Assembly: GCA_000226015.1 (NCBI GenBank) | Contig: JH156231.1 | Coordinates: 239,474-296,532, forward strand | Reading direction: 5' to 3' | DNA length: 57,059 bases | Source of the DNA: Mnemiopsis leidyi | Taxonomy: Eukaryota; Ctenophora; Tentaculata; Lobata; Bolinopsidae | Shown: in pieces, positions 25,401-38,700 of the stretch | Position numbering within the stretch: position 1 is the first letter of the stretch | Layout of the letters: each line of letters starts with the position of its first letter | The notes under the pieces: generated by a model | Seen by the model: only the letters and a program-made list of their open reading frames with translations | Database searches by the model: none | Told to the model about the DNA's origin: nothing | Made by a program: the position numbers and the translations under genes

Positions 25401-28400
25401 CGCGAAAATCCGAAATGGAGTTTAAAAAAGAGAAAACCACACCTTGAGTGGAGACAAAGGAAGAAATAACTCCTAACCTCAGGTCTCCCGACAAGCCATC
25501 GCGCTCCTGAGTAAGATGTGTTTTAATCATTGTCCAAGCAACATGTATCTGTGTTTAATATCTGCACCGAGTCGAAATGCTGAGGAAAAATAACCAGCGC
25601 CAACGGAAACATTCTATCGATCGAATCTATTAAATGACAAATTCACCATTCCTAGGGAACCGTAAAATTGTTATTTTATTTCTCAACTTTACCGAGCTTG
25701 TAATCACAGTGCGTATGTCTACCATTTCTATCCAGCTCTTCTCAATAAAGCTGAAAGCAGGAGATCATGATCCACAACAATGGGCTACTCTCTATTAATC
25801 CTAATCTTCCCACTACTTAATCTTTTCCTGTGTTATACTCACGCACTGAGCATTTTAGTGGCATTATCAGTTCGATCATCTCCAAAAAAGTCGCAACATT
25901 TTAACAAAGTGGACCTCAATTATCACTTCACCGCCAAGTCACCGACTACTTCTTCAACTCTGGTTTAAGTCAACAATCTATTTCTATATCGCTTATCCTA
26001 CAGAATTGTTATGATCACAAATTTTTAGTGTAAACCTATCCGGAAAATGGACGCATGGCTTAAAAATGGCCTGAAAAGTGAAAATGTTCATTCAATGAGA
26101 AGTCGTATTATCGCATCATCACTTCTGGAATGCTTTGTTGATGTTTTGAGCGCCTGTAACACTTGGTAAGGAACATTCCTGATGCATTCAGTGGAATGTT
26201 AAGTGGCACAGGCTGGTGTTTTTAGTTTTGGTAGTAATTGTCATTCTCTGCCGTTACCCTACATCGTCGTGTGTTGCAATGTGGGCGTCTATATTCCATC
26301 ATATCCCAAAAATCTTGAAATCTGATCTAATTGTGTCTGCAGGTTATTTTGGTGTTTATTTACGATGTGTTACCTTCCATATTTTCAGGTTACAATTTGA
26401 AGTACTTGACAACTCTGGCCTTGTGTCTTTGCCCTTATATACTTGCCATTAGAGAATTAAGATTTTCCGCCGTTGTAGAAGACTAAGAATTTTTCAGCGA
26501 GGTGAATCACATGAGCTATAGTTGAACACTTGTTAGTTTTTCACGTGAACTCTGTCAGAAATCGATTGTACGCTGTGGTTGAATTAAGGAAGCTCCCTCG
26601 CTTTTTACCGTTACACCACAATCCCCGCAGTAAATTTACAGTACGCATAAGCAGCAAAGCTGAACAGGTATCAATGAGTTACTAATTGCACATCAATATT
26701 TGATGATCAGACTAAGAGCAAGGATTGTATCAGCAATTGGGTCGAAAGTTATTAAAGGTCGGCACACTCTATGACGTCATCAGCATTCGGGTCTTGAAGT
26801 ACTTGAATGTGGACCGATTGCACAATCATTGAACTAGTGCTTGGAATGAGCTCACTTCACAGCTCTCGCTCCTTAATAACTTTTTCCTCTGGAATCTTGA
26901 ACGCTTGCCCATTTTGTGGTTTTGCAAGACATGTCGCTAATTATAGCCTAAAAATAATTACAGAGATATAGAGTAACCTGACAGTTTTGCTGATTATTTG
27001 CCGTTTTCGTCGGTTATTGTGCCCTTCAGCCTTGGCAGTACATTACACGGTATTCTCTTTTCTAACGTACGTACATCAAATGTGGCGTTGTCGGGAATTA
27101 CTCTGTAGCTACGAGAGGAGGGCCAATTTTGTTTCCTTGGTGAACGTTAGGATAATAATTATCGATATTAAAGTTGTGTACTACGGCCCTTTCATTGTGC
27201 CACAAATACCCCAACAGATGATATAATGTGTCTTCCGGTGTATTTTTGATTTTTTTCACTTCAATTTTTATGACAGCCGATAATATGAGGCCACCTTAAT
27301 TCCAGTGTTTACCTTCCTTTTACTGCAGCTTGTAAACTTGAATCTACCTGTGATAGTGCTTTTTTGCGATTTACTCTCTTAGAAAGGTTATATCCTACTC
27401 TTTTTGTCTCATCTCCCGGTCAACTATGTCCTGTCAATTCCCAAGAAGCAAAGGCTGGTACGAACAGGGCCTACCGGAATTGTCTACGTCATGCGGGATG
27501 AATCTACGACGACTCAATCTATTGTGTTCTGAAAATGATTTTGAACCAGCATAATAGAAAGCTTATCTTCTGTTCTAGCCCAACATTACTTCAATTGCTA
27601 CCACACTGCTCGAATATGTTGCTCGAATATGTTGCAACCTCATCAGCTGCCCTAGACTGCTTGCCTGCTCTGCATACTTGAATTTAACCGTTAACCCTGG
27701 CACCCGTTCTTGTGAAGCTGTGTGTGTGTACCAGCAACAATGCGGCTGTGGAGGAGGCACACTTGCCTGGACAATCAAACTTGTCTCCAATTAAATGGAG
27801 CTAACTAACGTCCTGTACAAATTATATATATTCGGCTCTATTATCATATGTGTGCTCTCTGCGATGGATGGAAGGGGAGTGTATCATTTTCCACATAGAA
27901 AGTTCAATTCGGGTCCCGGGTTAGTTTTGCGGAATATAATGAAAGGCCGGGTAACATAGGAGCAGCAGAGACGCTCGACTACATGGAATTGGTGTGTCAT
28001 GTAAGCTTGCCACACTGACATAACCCCGTCCTTGTATTGTGTGTCAATACACTCTGAGGGTTCCCCCACATTTAAAGCAAGGCAGTTCATTGTTTATTAA
28101 TCGGCTCAGTATCTGGTCAGCCTTACAATAATGCTCGTTTGTGACTTCGTGGACTTCTCGATTTGTTTTCAAATTTGCTCTCTAAGTTCAAATTTACTAA
28201 TCGATCTTGTTAACTTTCGATCTTGTTAACTTTCTGTCTGCGTTGTTCTGGTTTTTTAAACTTACTGAGTTCGGAATCCTGTCTGGTCGCCTGCATAGTT
28301 TCATGATGCTCTGAGCTCCACTTCATGTTTATAGATGCATAACTTCCTGCAGCAATATCTCAGGCTCCCACAGTCTTAGTTGAGGTTATATTAGTTTGTT

Positions 28401-31005
28401 AGACTTATCATTTAGGTAGGCTAAGATTAGCGGTTGCAAAACAGAAACTAGATACAACACAGTTTTTATTAGTTTTGAGATCGTGTTGATAGTTTACCCT
28501 TTGTCCTCTGCAACATCTCGTGTACTTCTTCAGTCCAGTAGCGAACAAAGTTAAAATTTCATCGGTTTAGATTTTTCTGGAAGGTGCTGGCAGCACACAT
28601 CTCCTCAAAATGGCAAGGCTGTCACCACATTTTAGACGGAAACAGGCGTTGGTTTCAGCTATCCGAGGTCTGCCATGTTGTCGAGGCATGCTGCAGGTCA
28701 CAATGAGTCACAGTCAGAAGCGACCCTCTCATTGTCTGTGCTATCAGCCTGTCTGGACATTGAGATGTGAGCTGTGTCTCCGTCTGCCGCATGTATATTC
28801 CTGGTCACATGTCATCTTTTTTTATAATCCTACGTGTAAACCCTCTCTTTTATACCTTTTTGATGATTTAACTTTGCCATTCATGCATTTCCTTTGAAGA
28901 CCGAAGTTTTAAACTACTTAAGACGTGACGAAAACTAGTAATTTTTTGACAAAATGATCTACCAGATGGCATGCCAATGTCTGCTAGTGACGCGAAAAGA
29001 GAGCCTGAAGTTGATCCCCGCTGACCTATCTCGGCAGCTGTAGCCCTCTTACAAAAACAATCAGAGAATATGATTGCTTAGCGTGAACCATGCAACATTT
29101 CTAGTAGTTTTCGCGTACTTGGCATGCATTATTTACACATTAATACTAAGCGCCCTGAATTAATCAGCCTAGTGAGCTAGTGGTGGCGCTGCTTTCTCAG
29201 GACTGCAAATTGTTCCACTTTTCTCTCCGTGGTGTTACGGCTAGGTCCACGCTCTGCGTCACAGGGCCTCCAGCCTCCTTGATCTAGACAGAATCTGTGC
29301 CAGTGTCTCCACCATGGCTTCCGGCTGAGCCGTTTTTGCGAAAGTCTTAGAGTGGTAGCAACAATCTTCTTTTCCGTAGCTCCGTGTTGTCGATGATTTT
29401 CTCAGTGCTGCGGTTTTCGTTTGCACGAGTTCTGTTATCAATTTAGGCGGAGCGGTGCTACTTAGTTACCGCCGCTTACTTAGGGCAAGTGGCCCGGTGG
29501 CCGTTAGGCATGAATGAGTTATATTCATGCTAATAATTCTATTTCAAGTTTAATTCGTTTGCGTGTTGTTTGTTTATGACGATATGAAGCATCGTAATGT
29601 ACTTACTCTTATCATGACACAGTCCTTCCATGACGAGTGGCATGATAACGGTAGGAGATGAGTATAGAGGAAGCTCGCTGCAGCGGCGGCCATGGAAGAA
29701 GAGACATTGTTTATTAATTGCTGTATCGACACATCTGATCGCATGGTTGGAGTACTTTGGTGGGTTCATCTCTTCCAGAGTAATCAAACAAGGCCTTACA
29801 CCCACCTCAAGCTATGCAAATTAATAACTTTCTCCAAGCATGTGATCTAGCGGCTTAGACTGCAAATTATCGCAATATAGACGCATCAGCTTTATTACTA
29901 CAGAGTGAGCCATCAGCTCGTGTTATGAGTTTCATCTCGTGATACAGTTCCAGTCTTTTCCTAGTGCGAGGTCGGACCTCGTTACATCACTACCTCCCTC
30001 CCTCCCTCCCTCTCTCTCTCTGCTGGCTGGGCTATGTGGCTGCAAGCAGCTGTTAACAGTTCGCTCTCTTGCTCTGCGATTAGGTACACGGGAAGTTAAT
30101 CTCCAGTCATACTTTCCCGAGTTTGTTTCAGCGCTCCCCCACTTTTCCCCGGCCCTGTAAGCATCAGACAGCCTCCTCATTTTCTTAGCCTATTTTTAAT
30201 TGTTACAAATTGCCACTGTCATTGTAATGCTCCAGTCTGTATTGTGCTCACAACTCCGTACTCTCTTATGGGAGGGTTTTTGTTTCAACCAAGAAAACCC
30301 TTTGTAAATCTCAATGGCACGTTCAATACAAGTATTATTTACCGTTTCCCCAGGACGGTATAATGGGAGCGTATTTGGTTTTGTAGCCAACCCACCCTCT
30401 TTGTCAGCTATCCCTGTGCTCAAACTTGGTTTCATTTATGAACTATAAAATGAACTCAATCCGTGTACAGCAAACAAAGAACGGCAAAATTTGTCCTATT
30501 ATAACATAATGCCGTGGGTATTTCAATTACGAATGAATTCGACATAAGAGAATGAAGAAAGCATGCATCAAGAGGCGCAGGACCTGCCTTTTGGTCCTAA
30601 ATTCCTAACCTCAAAAATGTCGTAATTTGGTCCAACCAAAGCCATGTTGACTGGCATTCGTACTTTCAAGTGTATTGCTGATGACAGGTGTATGAAAGAG
30701 ATTGTGTTGAGAAGGAGGAACTGCCACCCCTGCAAGGACCTTGTCTGGCTGTCCTGTCTCCTCCCCCCGTTGATAACGTCGTTAGGGGCCGTGCTTGCTC
30801 TCATGTTCCTATTTTTAGGGCAACTTTCGCTAATGTCCGGCTGCCATCAGCTCCAGAATCTGATGTTTTTAATTTGTGTATCCGATTCGCCCTTAGCCTG
30901 CATTTGACATATTTCTGTTGCATATTTTGTGCGATTCTATTTATTATTATACCTTTGCCCTCCCCTTTGAGTTGTAATTTCTAACCATTGCGCTACCTGT
31001 TTTAG
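19487..31005. other. long noncoding interval between first exons C and D
   Basis: No gene recognised. It contains pyrimidine-rich tracts at about 21375-21440, 23247-23263 and 29991-30021. Small tandem duplications lie near 27605-27634 and 28202-28235. Palindromic CRE cores lie at 21263-21270, 24432-24439 and 26772-26779. Open frames at 28610-28897 and 30688-30984 have no convincing donor or domain. Confidence 0.5.
28202..28235. repeat. short direct tandem duplication
   Basis: The 17-base unit CGATCTTGTTAACTTTC occurs twice in direct succession with no differences, so it is a recent slip or duplication. Confidence 0.8.
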
Positions 31006-31079
31006 CGACTGACCAAGCAACAGGAACTCCGCTGATGGATGATTATGGCCTCTAACAACATTCCACTTAACATCGGATT

Positions 31080-31217
31080 ATGTCAAAGTTCATAAACACT
31101 GTTGGAGGTCGGCGTGGTCGCATCGACAAACTACCTGATTTGAATCTCTTCGAGAGGAGAGGATGCGCCAAGGGTTCCGAGGTCTTTGGAAAGTTTCTGG
31201 AGGACAAAAACGATGAG
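31080..31217 (+). CDS. alternative first coding exon D of the Nav2 gene (46 aa)
   Basis: ATG at 31080 opens MSKFINTVGGRRGRIDK and the frame ends FLEDKNDE at a donor (gag|gtatag) in phase 0, fitting exon 2 at 45426. An in-frame TAA at 31068-31070 shows that, in any transcript spanning it, translation must start here, so this is a true initiating exon. The first four residues, MSKF, are identical to those of exon E 13.8 kb downstream. The basic patch and acidic end also match the other first exons. A possible acceptor lies near 31005 with several upstream ATGs after it, which could dampen translation. Use by the channel is inferred. Confidence 0.62.
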
Positions 31218-33373
31218 GTATAGCGATTCTATTTATGTTTTTTATATCCGTTTAAGTTCAATGTTAATTTTTAAAATGCGTCACGTACAAATCAAAAGGC
31301 GCCCATATTTAGTTATGAACTACCCAAGTTCAACGATTTTTCGTTATGGCATGTTAGACTGTTAGAGGTTCGAAGTCTTATTAAGGTGTTATTTGTAAAT
31401 GGACCCGTACCTTTGATATTGGTAGTTACTTATGAAAACTGCCGACTGAACGACTCAGAATGTAAATTGACAACTGCAATATTGAAGTTTCTGCTATTTA
31501 GATATCTGGTATCAAAAAGTAGTTCTCTCTAGTGTATAGTTGCTGTATTACATGAGATAATATCCTTATTGCTATCTCCATGTAAAGCTTATATATTATT
31601 CGCGCAAAAAGTCAATTTTACTCCCCAAATACTGATGTCTTGCTGACGCAGTTCAAATTTTAGAGTTCTTCGTCGAGATCGCTGCTTCATCGCGCTTAGT
31701 TCTTGCTTAGTTCTCTTGCGTTGTGCGCAGCCCCAACATCCCGTTAATGCTACACAGTTAGTGTGGGCAGCAGGTCGCGTCACTGCGTTTCGCGCCATAA
31801 TTCACTGCCGTTGTGACGCCGATTACTCTAGTTGTTTTAACTGCACCGTCATGTTGCAGTGCCTGCACTTTTTAGAGTACTTAAATACGTGTAGTGTTCA
31901 CAGTTCCCTTAACAACTCCGGCGTTGTGAGAGTTGAGCTGTGACACTGTGATAGAGGGGTTATCTCGCTGGCTTTCAGACATACACCTTTCGGAAACTAA
32001 TCGCTTAGGAGGCTTCTCGTCTTTCTTTTTCTCTTCTGTTTGGTAAATTTGTCAACTATGTAAGCCCAGTGGCTGATTTGTCTTCCGAAAAGGAATTTGC
32101 AGACAAAGCCACGAGACCCTGCCGTACATTAACTTTGAATTTGAAATGAATTCCTTATTTAAGCTGCAATGGCAAAAAAGACGGGTTTCAACTAACTGCC
32201 CTGAGTGCAACATGCCAGTATCCGTGAGATCTGAATGAGTTTTGTTGCTTATACACTCTCTACTTTTCCCCGCCAAGTTTATGGCTAGTATACTGCCAAG
32301 TTGTTTGGATAAATGGTAAGGGTCAGCTCGTGTCAGCTCGCTTCGCATATCCCAAATGTACTACCTCCACTCTGTCTTGCTGCAAGACATGTTCAACCCT
32401 CATGTTTTACCTCCTCATCTCCGAAATTTGGTCGATCTTAGGAATGTACTCTCTCCGATCTTCTAGGTTTTGGCTAAAAAGAAGAATTGATTGTTTTTCA
32501 AGTCCAATAGTCCGGATAAACCAAATGTTTCGCCTGCGTGTTGCATCGTCATGACGCAATCATTCAAAACATGTTTCCAGTTTCGTGCAACAAGATTTCA
32601 CAAAATTTTGTCTGATAGTCGAAGTCTTACGTTTCTGTAATATCGTTCCACATCTTAGCCGTTGCAATGATTTCCCCCTCCCTGACTGGCGGTAGAGAAG
32701 ACGTTGTCGAAGAGGATCGTTGACGACTTGATGGCCATATTACATATTTCTTTCTCTGCACCTCTCTATCCTCCTGGTATATTACGCAATGATTTTCTCC
32801 TGAACATTCCTTTTCATGTCAAACCACAATCCAGTCTTCTCTCCCCTTGCTAGTAGCTGCCGATCAAGAAAGCACTGCATTCTCCTGGCTTGTCTGGCAC
32901 GTGAAAATGTTAGTCAGCAAGTCAGGGAACTGCTGTCGAACTGTGCTTCTCACTCACCCTTTTCACTCTTCTGTTTGAGTATAAACGCTCGCTAGAAGAA
33001 GCTTCATTGGTTCCTTTTGTTCGCCACAATTCAGATGTAATTATCTCTGCTATTTACAGAAATGTTGTACAAGTAAAAACTACTATCCCTAACTCCCGTT
33101 CAAAAATCAATGAGATTGAACCAAAGAGCTGGACCAAAATCGGGATATGCATCTTTTTAAGTTAATGAAAAAGAGTGTGCACGGAGTGTTATTTTCTCTA
33201 CCTTCCCTGTTAAAGCTTAACCGTGAACACGTGACTATCTCGAAGACAAATACTATGATTTGAAGTGTAGGAGCATTGTAATACTGATTCCAATGTCAAC
33301 ACTTTTCTCTGGATTGTCACATTCTATCATTCTATGAGATTAAAGAAGGTAGGTATCTTCATGATGTAAAATA

Positions 33374-33425
33374 GGGTTATATACCTCTTGCTTCATAAAG
33401 ATTATATGAAGCAAAAGGTATAACA
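33374..33425. repeat. imperfect inverted repeat (hairpin)
   Basis: GTTATATACCTCTTGCTTCA near 33376 is mirrored by TGAAGCAAAAGGTATAAC ending near 33424, with a loop of about ten bases and two unpaired bases in one arm. The flanks also pair partly. It could be a small foldback element or a structured RNA; nothing coding lies inside. Confidence 0.65.
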
Positions 33426-35618
33426 CCCTTTTTAACTTCTATAATTGTTGAGCAATTATCTCTTCCATTAGGTGGAGCACTTCTATTGTCACATTACGCC
33501 CTTTTTGGCCTCCAAAAGTTGACTTTTCCATTTCAAGACCTGATATAATGACATTACAATACAACAGTAGCCAAGCTGACCGAATGTATCCGATACGGTT
33601 GAATGCCACTGACACAGATCAGAGTGCTAAGTGACTGTCAGAACAAAGATGAAAGTTCGTTTAGAGCGAACTGCAACAGTGTAAATCTCCCCCCTACAGC
33701 TTGGCAGTTTCGTGTTTCCCACTTAGAGTACAGGAGGTCAGGAGGGGCGTCTGTTCATGGAAAAGCGCCAGGAAACTGGAAAACATCGTCCCCGGATCGC
33801 AAGCACGAGCCTTACAGTCGGGCAGGCGTGTTGACAAAGTTGTCCATTTTACCGAGGAGTTTCTCCTGAATATCAGCCGGCTGATTGGACCTCCGCTGGC
33901 CTCGTATCAGTATCCCATTGGACATGGCCCGTGCTCTACACGCGTTTTGTCAAACTGCTAATTTTGTCTTAACATGCCATGGTTATAAAATGCCTAGTAA
34001 ACTGTCAGTTGGCGTATAACCTCGCTGGCTTGGCAGTTTGTAAGGTGTACAGTTGGCTGGTGGTTCGGCGCCAACTTGCGTTCCACGGCTGTCTGTAAGA
34101 CCCGGGCTGGGTGTATTTTCATGCCAGTTGTACAGTCCTCTTTCCCGTACCTAGTTTTCCGTCCTCACTTGCAGGTTGACGTCAAGCACTGCACTTACAT
34201 CAAATTTCTTCGGTTACTTATTGCCACCGACGTCAGTTATCATTGGCTGAATTGCTTGTAAGTTTTGAAATGCCTTATATAGCGAATTTTTTGTGAGAAC
34301 GAAATCTTCGTTTTTATTTTCTGGGTACTTAACGGCCTCGGCCTACGTGAGTACACAACACTGAGCTGAGAAAACTGTTTTTTACTTTCTTCTCGAAAGC
34401 GAGGCCCGTATGTTTTCTTCAATGTATATTGAATAATGTGTAGCAAGACTTGCCGATAGCCTTGTCTATTATCACTTTTAGTAGTAAAATCACGTTATCC
34501 CATCTTGATCAGGACAAACTTTGTAAGTCTCATTGGTTCGTGTCCTACTAGTGGGTACAAAACCTGAAGCCCATCATTGGCTGCCTATCGGGCTGAGCTT
34601 GTTAGTTGCCCCGAGTAACATAGCGCTACCAACGACAGAGAGCCTCCAAGACATCCCCTCCGAGCTGTCAAGAGCTTTAGCGTGGCCCATTATCGTCCCC
34701 TTGATCTGCTGGGCGGTGATTATGTGCCTGTTTACAGATCATAGAGCTGGGTTTTGCGAGGAGGTATTGGCGTCATTCTCCCACCACACTGCCCTGGATT
34801 GTTCCTCCACGCGGTTTGGCTCTGTGCTCCAACATACGTCTCTTCCACGAAGATTCCCACCATTATTCCGTGCTCAACAATCCGCTTACCCAAGTGCACT
34901 CCGCTCCAGCTACCGGCACTCCGAGCTGACATCACGCTTCCTGTGACACAAAAATTTCATAGGATAACATATGGAGCTTGACCAGCTGTAAAAATATGAC
35001 GGAGCACTGTGGAATACATGTGCAGTTAACTCCGCGGATCGGTATGGTGGGTATTCTCACTGACCTAGCTGTCAGGAAGCCGCTACGTCACGGAACGCGC
35101 GGATACTGTACTATACTTGTACTGTTGGATTGTGTTGTGGATCTCCCGGCCTACCCAGGAGTATGGGCATTGTGTGCGAGAGAGTGAGAGCGCTTTATGG
35201 CAGCCCGCGGCTTTAGTCAGGTCAGAGCTCTTCTTCGTTCTAGAACCTGCTTGGCAGTCTTAACTTTTCGGGAGGTTTTATTTGAAATTAATAAATTTCT
35301 CTGCCATAATTTCAATTTAATTCATTGTGGGTGACTATAAATCACACTTTTTAGGCCTATAAGTATATAAGCTAATGCCTGTCTCGTTTTTTAAACATTT
35401 AAGTATACCTTCGTAGCTTGCACAAGCATTTCTATGCTGAAGATCCTAAACCATATCCAGCCAGAAGTCTTCGAGTATTCCGATACACGATGCACCATAT
35501 CCTCGTTGCATTTTTTGTCAATTAGTTAAAAATTTGCCGAATTGACTAAATAAGACGTAGAAATGATCGACTAATAGGTTTTCATTCCATCAAACCTCAG
35601 ACAGAGAACCTTATTTAG

Positions 35619-35720
35619 TATCTGTACTAAAAGCATGAACTGGCCCGACATTTATCTGTACTAAGAGCATGAACTGGCCCGACATTTATCTGTACTAAAA
35701 GCATGAACTGGCTCGACATG
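35619..35720. repeat. 34-bp tandem repeat, three copies
   Basis: Three direct copies of a 34-base unit that contains ATCTGTACTAAAAGCATGAA and then CTGGCCCGACATTT. The copies differ at only one or two bases each, so the expansion is recent. Not coding. Confidence 0.9.
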
Positions 35721-38700
35721 AAGGCACGTCAGATTTTTTATGGCTTCGTTTAATACTCGCCGTATAAAACTCGAGTTTAACGTTCCAAGTAATTTCCTTA
35801 TGTCACTTCTGAACTTCCTCCGTCTTTACTGATACTTTCTTGGGTCTTTCCTATTATTCTTCTTCGTGTATATCAGAGTACTATAGTTCTCTTACTAACC
35901 AAACAACATGTTGCAAAACAGTTAAGATTATGCTTACAAATTGCAGAAGTATTGAACTTAAATAGTAAAGTCTTATTTCGGACATCCATGTATTCTCTTG
36001 GTCATCAGACAAGTAGTTTGTGGAAAATATTATGTCAAAATTTCATTTTGCTTCATAACATTTATGTGAACCCTCAGTAAGAATTAGACATCTATTAGTA
36101 CGTCTATCACACGTCCACTATACTATATATTCAGAATGACCAAACCTTTATGCTCAAATTCATTGACCATTGTGGCATCTATTAATATACTGGCACTGGC
36201 ATTATTACCGTAGTATTTTAGCATGAGTACGTTTCCTATGCTGTGCCTTGTAAAACTCAAAGAGGCTTGCCGCACGTGATTTTCTAGAAAGTGCAGATAT
36301 TTTGTTTCAAGATTCTAAATGTGGAGGATTTCCGGCCATTTGGAGTGCAGACGCTAAACTCAGACAACCTCCTCTAATATTAATGCACGGTTTATTTCGC
36401 TATTCGCCATGACTACGACGTTTAGCGGCACCTCCGTCGTCCGCTTCAGAATGCTTGTCTTCTATTTCCAGTTGTTGTGCAAAGTCGCTGTCAAAGGATC
36501 GATTGATGAAAGTCAAAATAAAAGTCAACAAGCGATCTATTCATGACGATCTACTTGCGTTCCGTGCGTGATCCTCTTGGAATAAACGGCAGAACTTAGG
36601 TCTGCAATAATTGTGGTTTGAGGTACTCGCTGGTTCTTGCCCGTTTCCACTACGCAATGCCGCCTGTTGCTTACGCAGTTCATATCCGATTCTTTACAAA
36701 ATAGCTCGCTTAAATAGTTACATATTTTAATCCCGTCAGGATATGGCGAGATATGAGATATACGCCCTACCCATAAAGCTGTATCTCTCTGGTATATTGC
36801 CTGGTAACGGTTACTCTGGTAACGACCACATCCTGTATCGGGCTGGAGCTCACACCATTATCTTGTCACAAGCAGCAAGCTCTTCCTAAACCCATGTCAC
36901 TGTCAGGCACCATGATCCTGTAATGGTCCTCTGTATCAAAAGCCTTCCAATTATCGATTGAGCTGCCATGGCGATGTAACCAGTAACGCAGAATATCTAT
37001 CGACTTGGTTATGCGTTATTGTATCATCGGGGATCAACTCGCATATCTCAAGCCCTTTGCTCGACATAATCCCTGTGATAAATTTGGTGTTGACCCGATG
37101 CTGGCGGCATCATGTTCACGTGCTCCTGATTAATCGGATTAACGGGCATACTTCTTCGCTAGATCTTTATAACCACCATTGTTTTTGGACAATGCACTAG
37201 CTTTGTCTCATTTCGAAGAAAGATCGCACTAACATAACTAATCTCCTATGAGTTGCAGAAGTTCGCTCGAATCGTCAAATTAATTGGTATAGATGGAAGA
37301 TTTACGTAGTTAGTCATCCAATATTGCAAGAGTTTTAAGGGGTACTCTCTCTTACCAGCTCAGAAAAGTTTAGTCAATAAACGTGCTGTTTTTCCATGAT
37401 ATCAGAGTTTTCTTCTCATGAAGATTGTCTCATTCAGGCTGGTCCGGTGCCACTTCTGCCAAGCACGCACTGTCACTGTCCATTAAGTTCTTCCTAAGAT
37501 CTTCCATGATAAGCCATGTTCTTTTGACTCGGGCTGAGTTATCACGTCATTTCCTGCTTTCCACACCTAACTTAACTTGTGAATCTCATGTTCTTGCGCA
37601 GATTATCATCTCCCTTTTGTGCAATGATAAATTTGACAAAGGCACAATGGTGCATGTGCTTTCCGTGCCTTACTGCGGGTGGTATTCCGTTGATTGCTAA
37701 GCTGGGTGTTCCGAACAATATCAGCTTCCGTCGATTGTTTGGTTTATGCTAATTGTCATGTTATGAGCCACTAATAGATTTGGTTCTGCCTTGTTTTGCT
37801 CCAAATTATCGATAACTTTAATTTTAGCATAATATGCTATAAATTGTTGATAATTAAAGCTGCGGAGGTCAGTTATTCGTATGATGTAACTCTCGGCCGA
37901 CACTTAACCAAATACAAAATTAGAATGTTAATGTGGGTTTCTCTAACACTACCCTTGTACTGTACCCGACATCGCAGAACAGTCTCGCGAATTTCGCATC
38001 GGCGTCCACATGTTTTCTTGTCGCGAATCGCTTAGAGAGCAATTTCACGTCTAGTTCCTCGATTTGCGTATTTGAAATTTCGCTCAATTATCGATTTATA
38101 ATTGATTTGTTGTTCATCATTACCTGGTCGTTGGGAAACAGAATTTTCGGTATTATTAATCGCGTTTGAGTCTTACATCACCTAACTTTAATTTCTTGAG
38201 ATAAATTCATCTTAGTTAAGTTGACCATCTGAGTTTTTGCTCTACATGCATTACATAGCCAATAACTTTAGTTTCTGACCTTGATGTATAGAAGGTCGAA
38301 TATCTTGGGTCTAGCCTACCAGATTGATTTCTGATTTGCTGGCCAGTCAGTTTGTGGCACATGCCGGCTGACAAGGCAGCAATTAGTGACGATTTGCTTC
38401 TATGTAGCATGATTTGATTAGAATCCCCCGATCTTGCCTTCCTCCCCCCTACAAGCACCCCTGATTGAGGGGCTGTATTATCCTTATTGCAACGATCTGT
38501 TAATCGGCTCAAGATGCCAGCCTTTCAGTCCACTCTCTTGTTATTGCCCTCACTATTGATGGTCTAGGATTCCAGACGGAGATTGCAGGATGCCAGCAGA
38601 GTTCCACCGCCTCAAATCAGGCAGCCTGAAACTTCTGCATGATCTTTAGAGATTGAGAAACCATTCAACAAGTCATCATATTCAAACAGTCTATACTATC

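Noticed and set aside
30650-30770. Exon-like stretch with frame MYERDCVEKEELPPL
   Set aside because: The acceptor has a poor pyrimidine tract and the only in-frame donor is weak; no further support.
34533-34946. 137-codon plus-strand open frame
   Set aside because: No ATG in good context and no recognisable family; overlapping frames on both strands suggest low stop density only.
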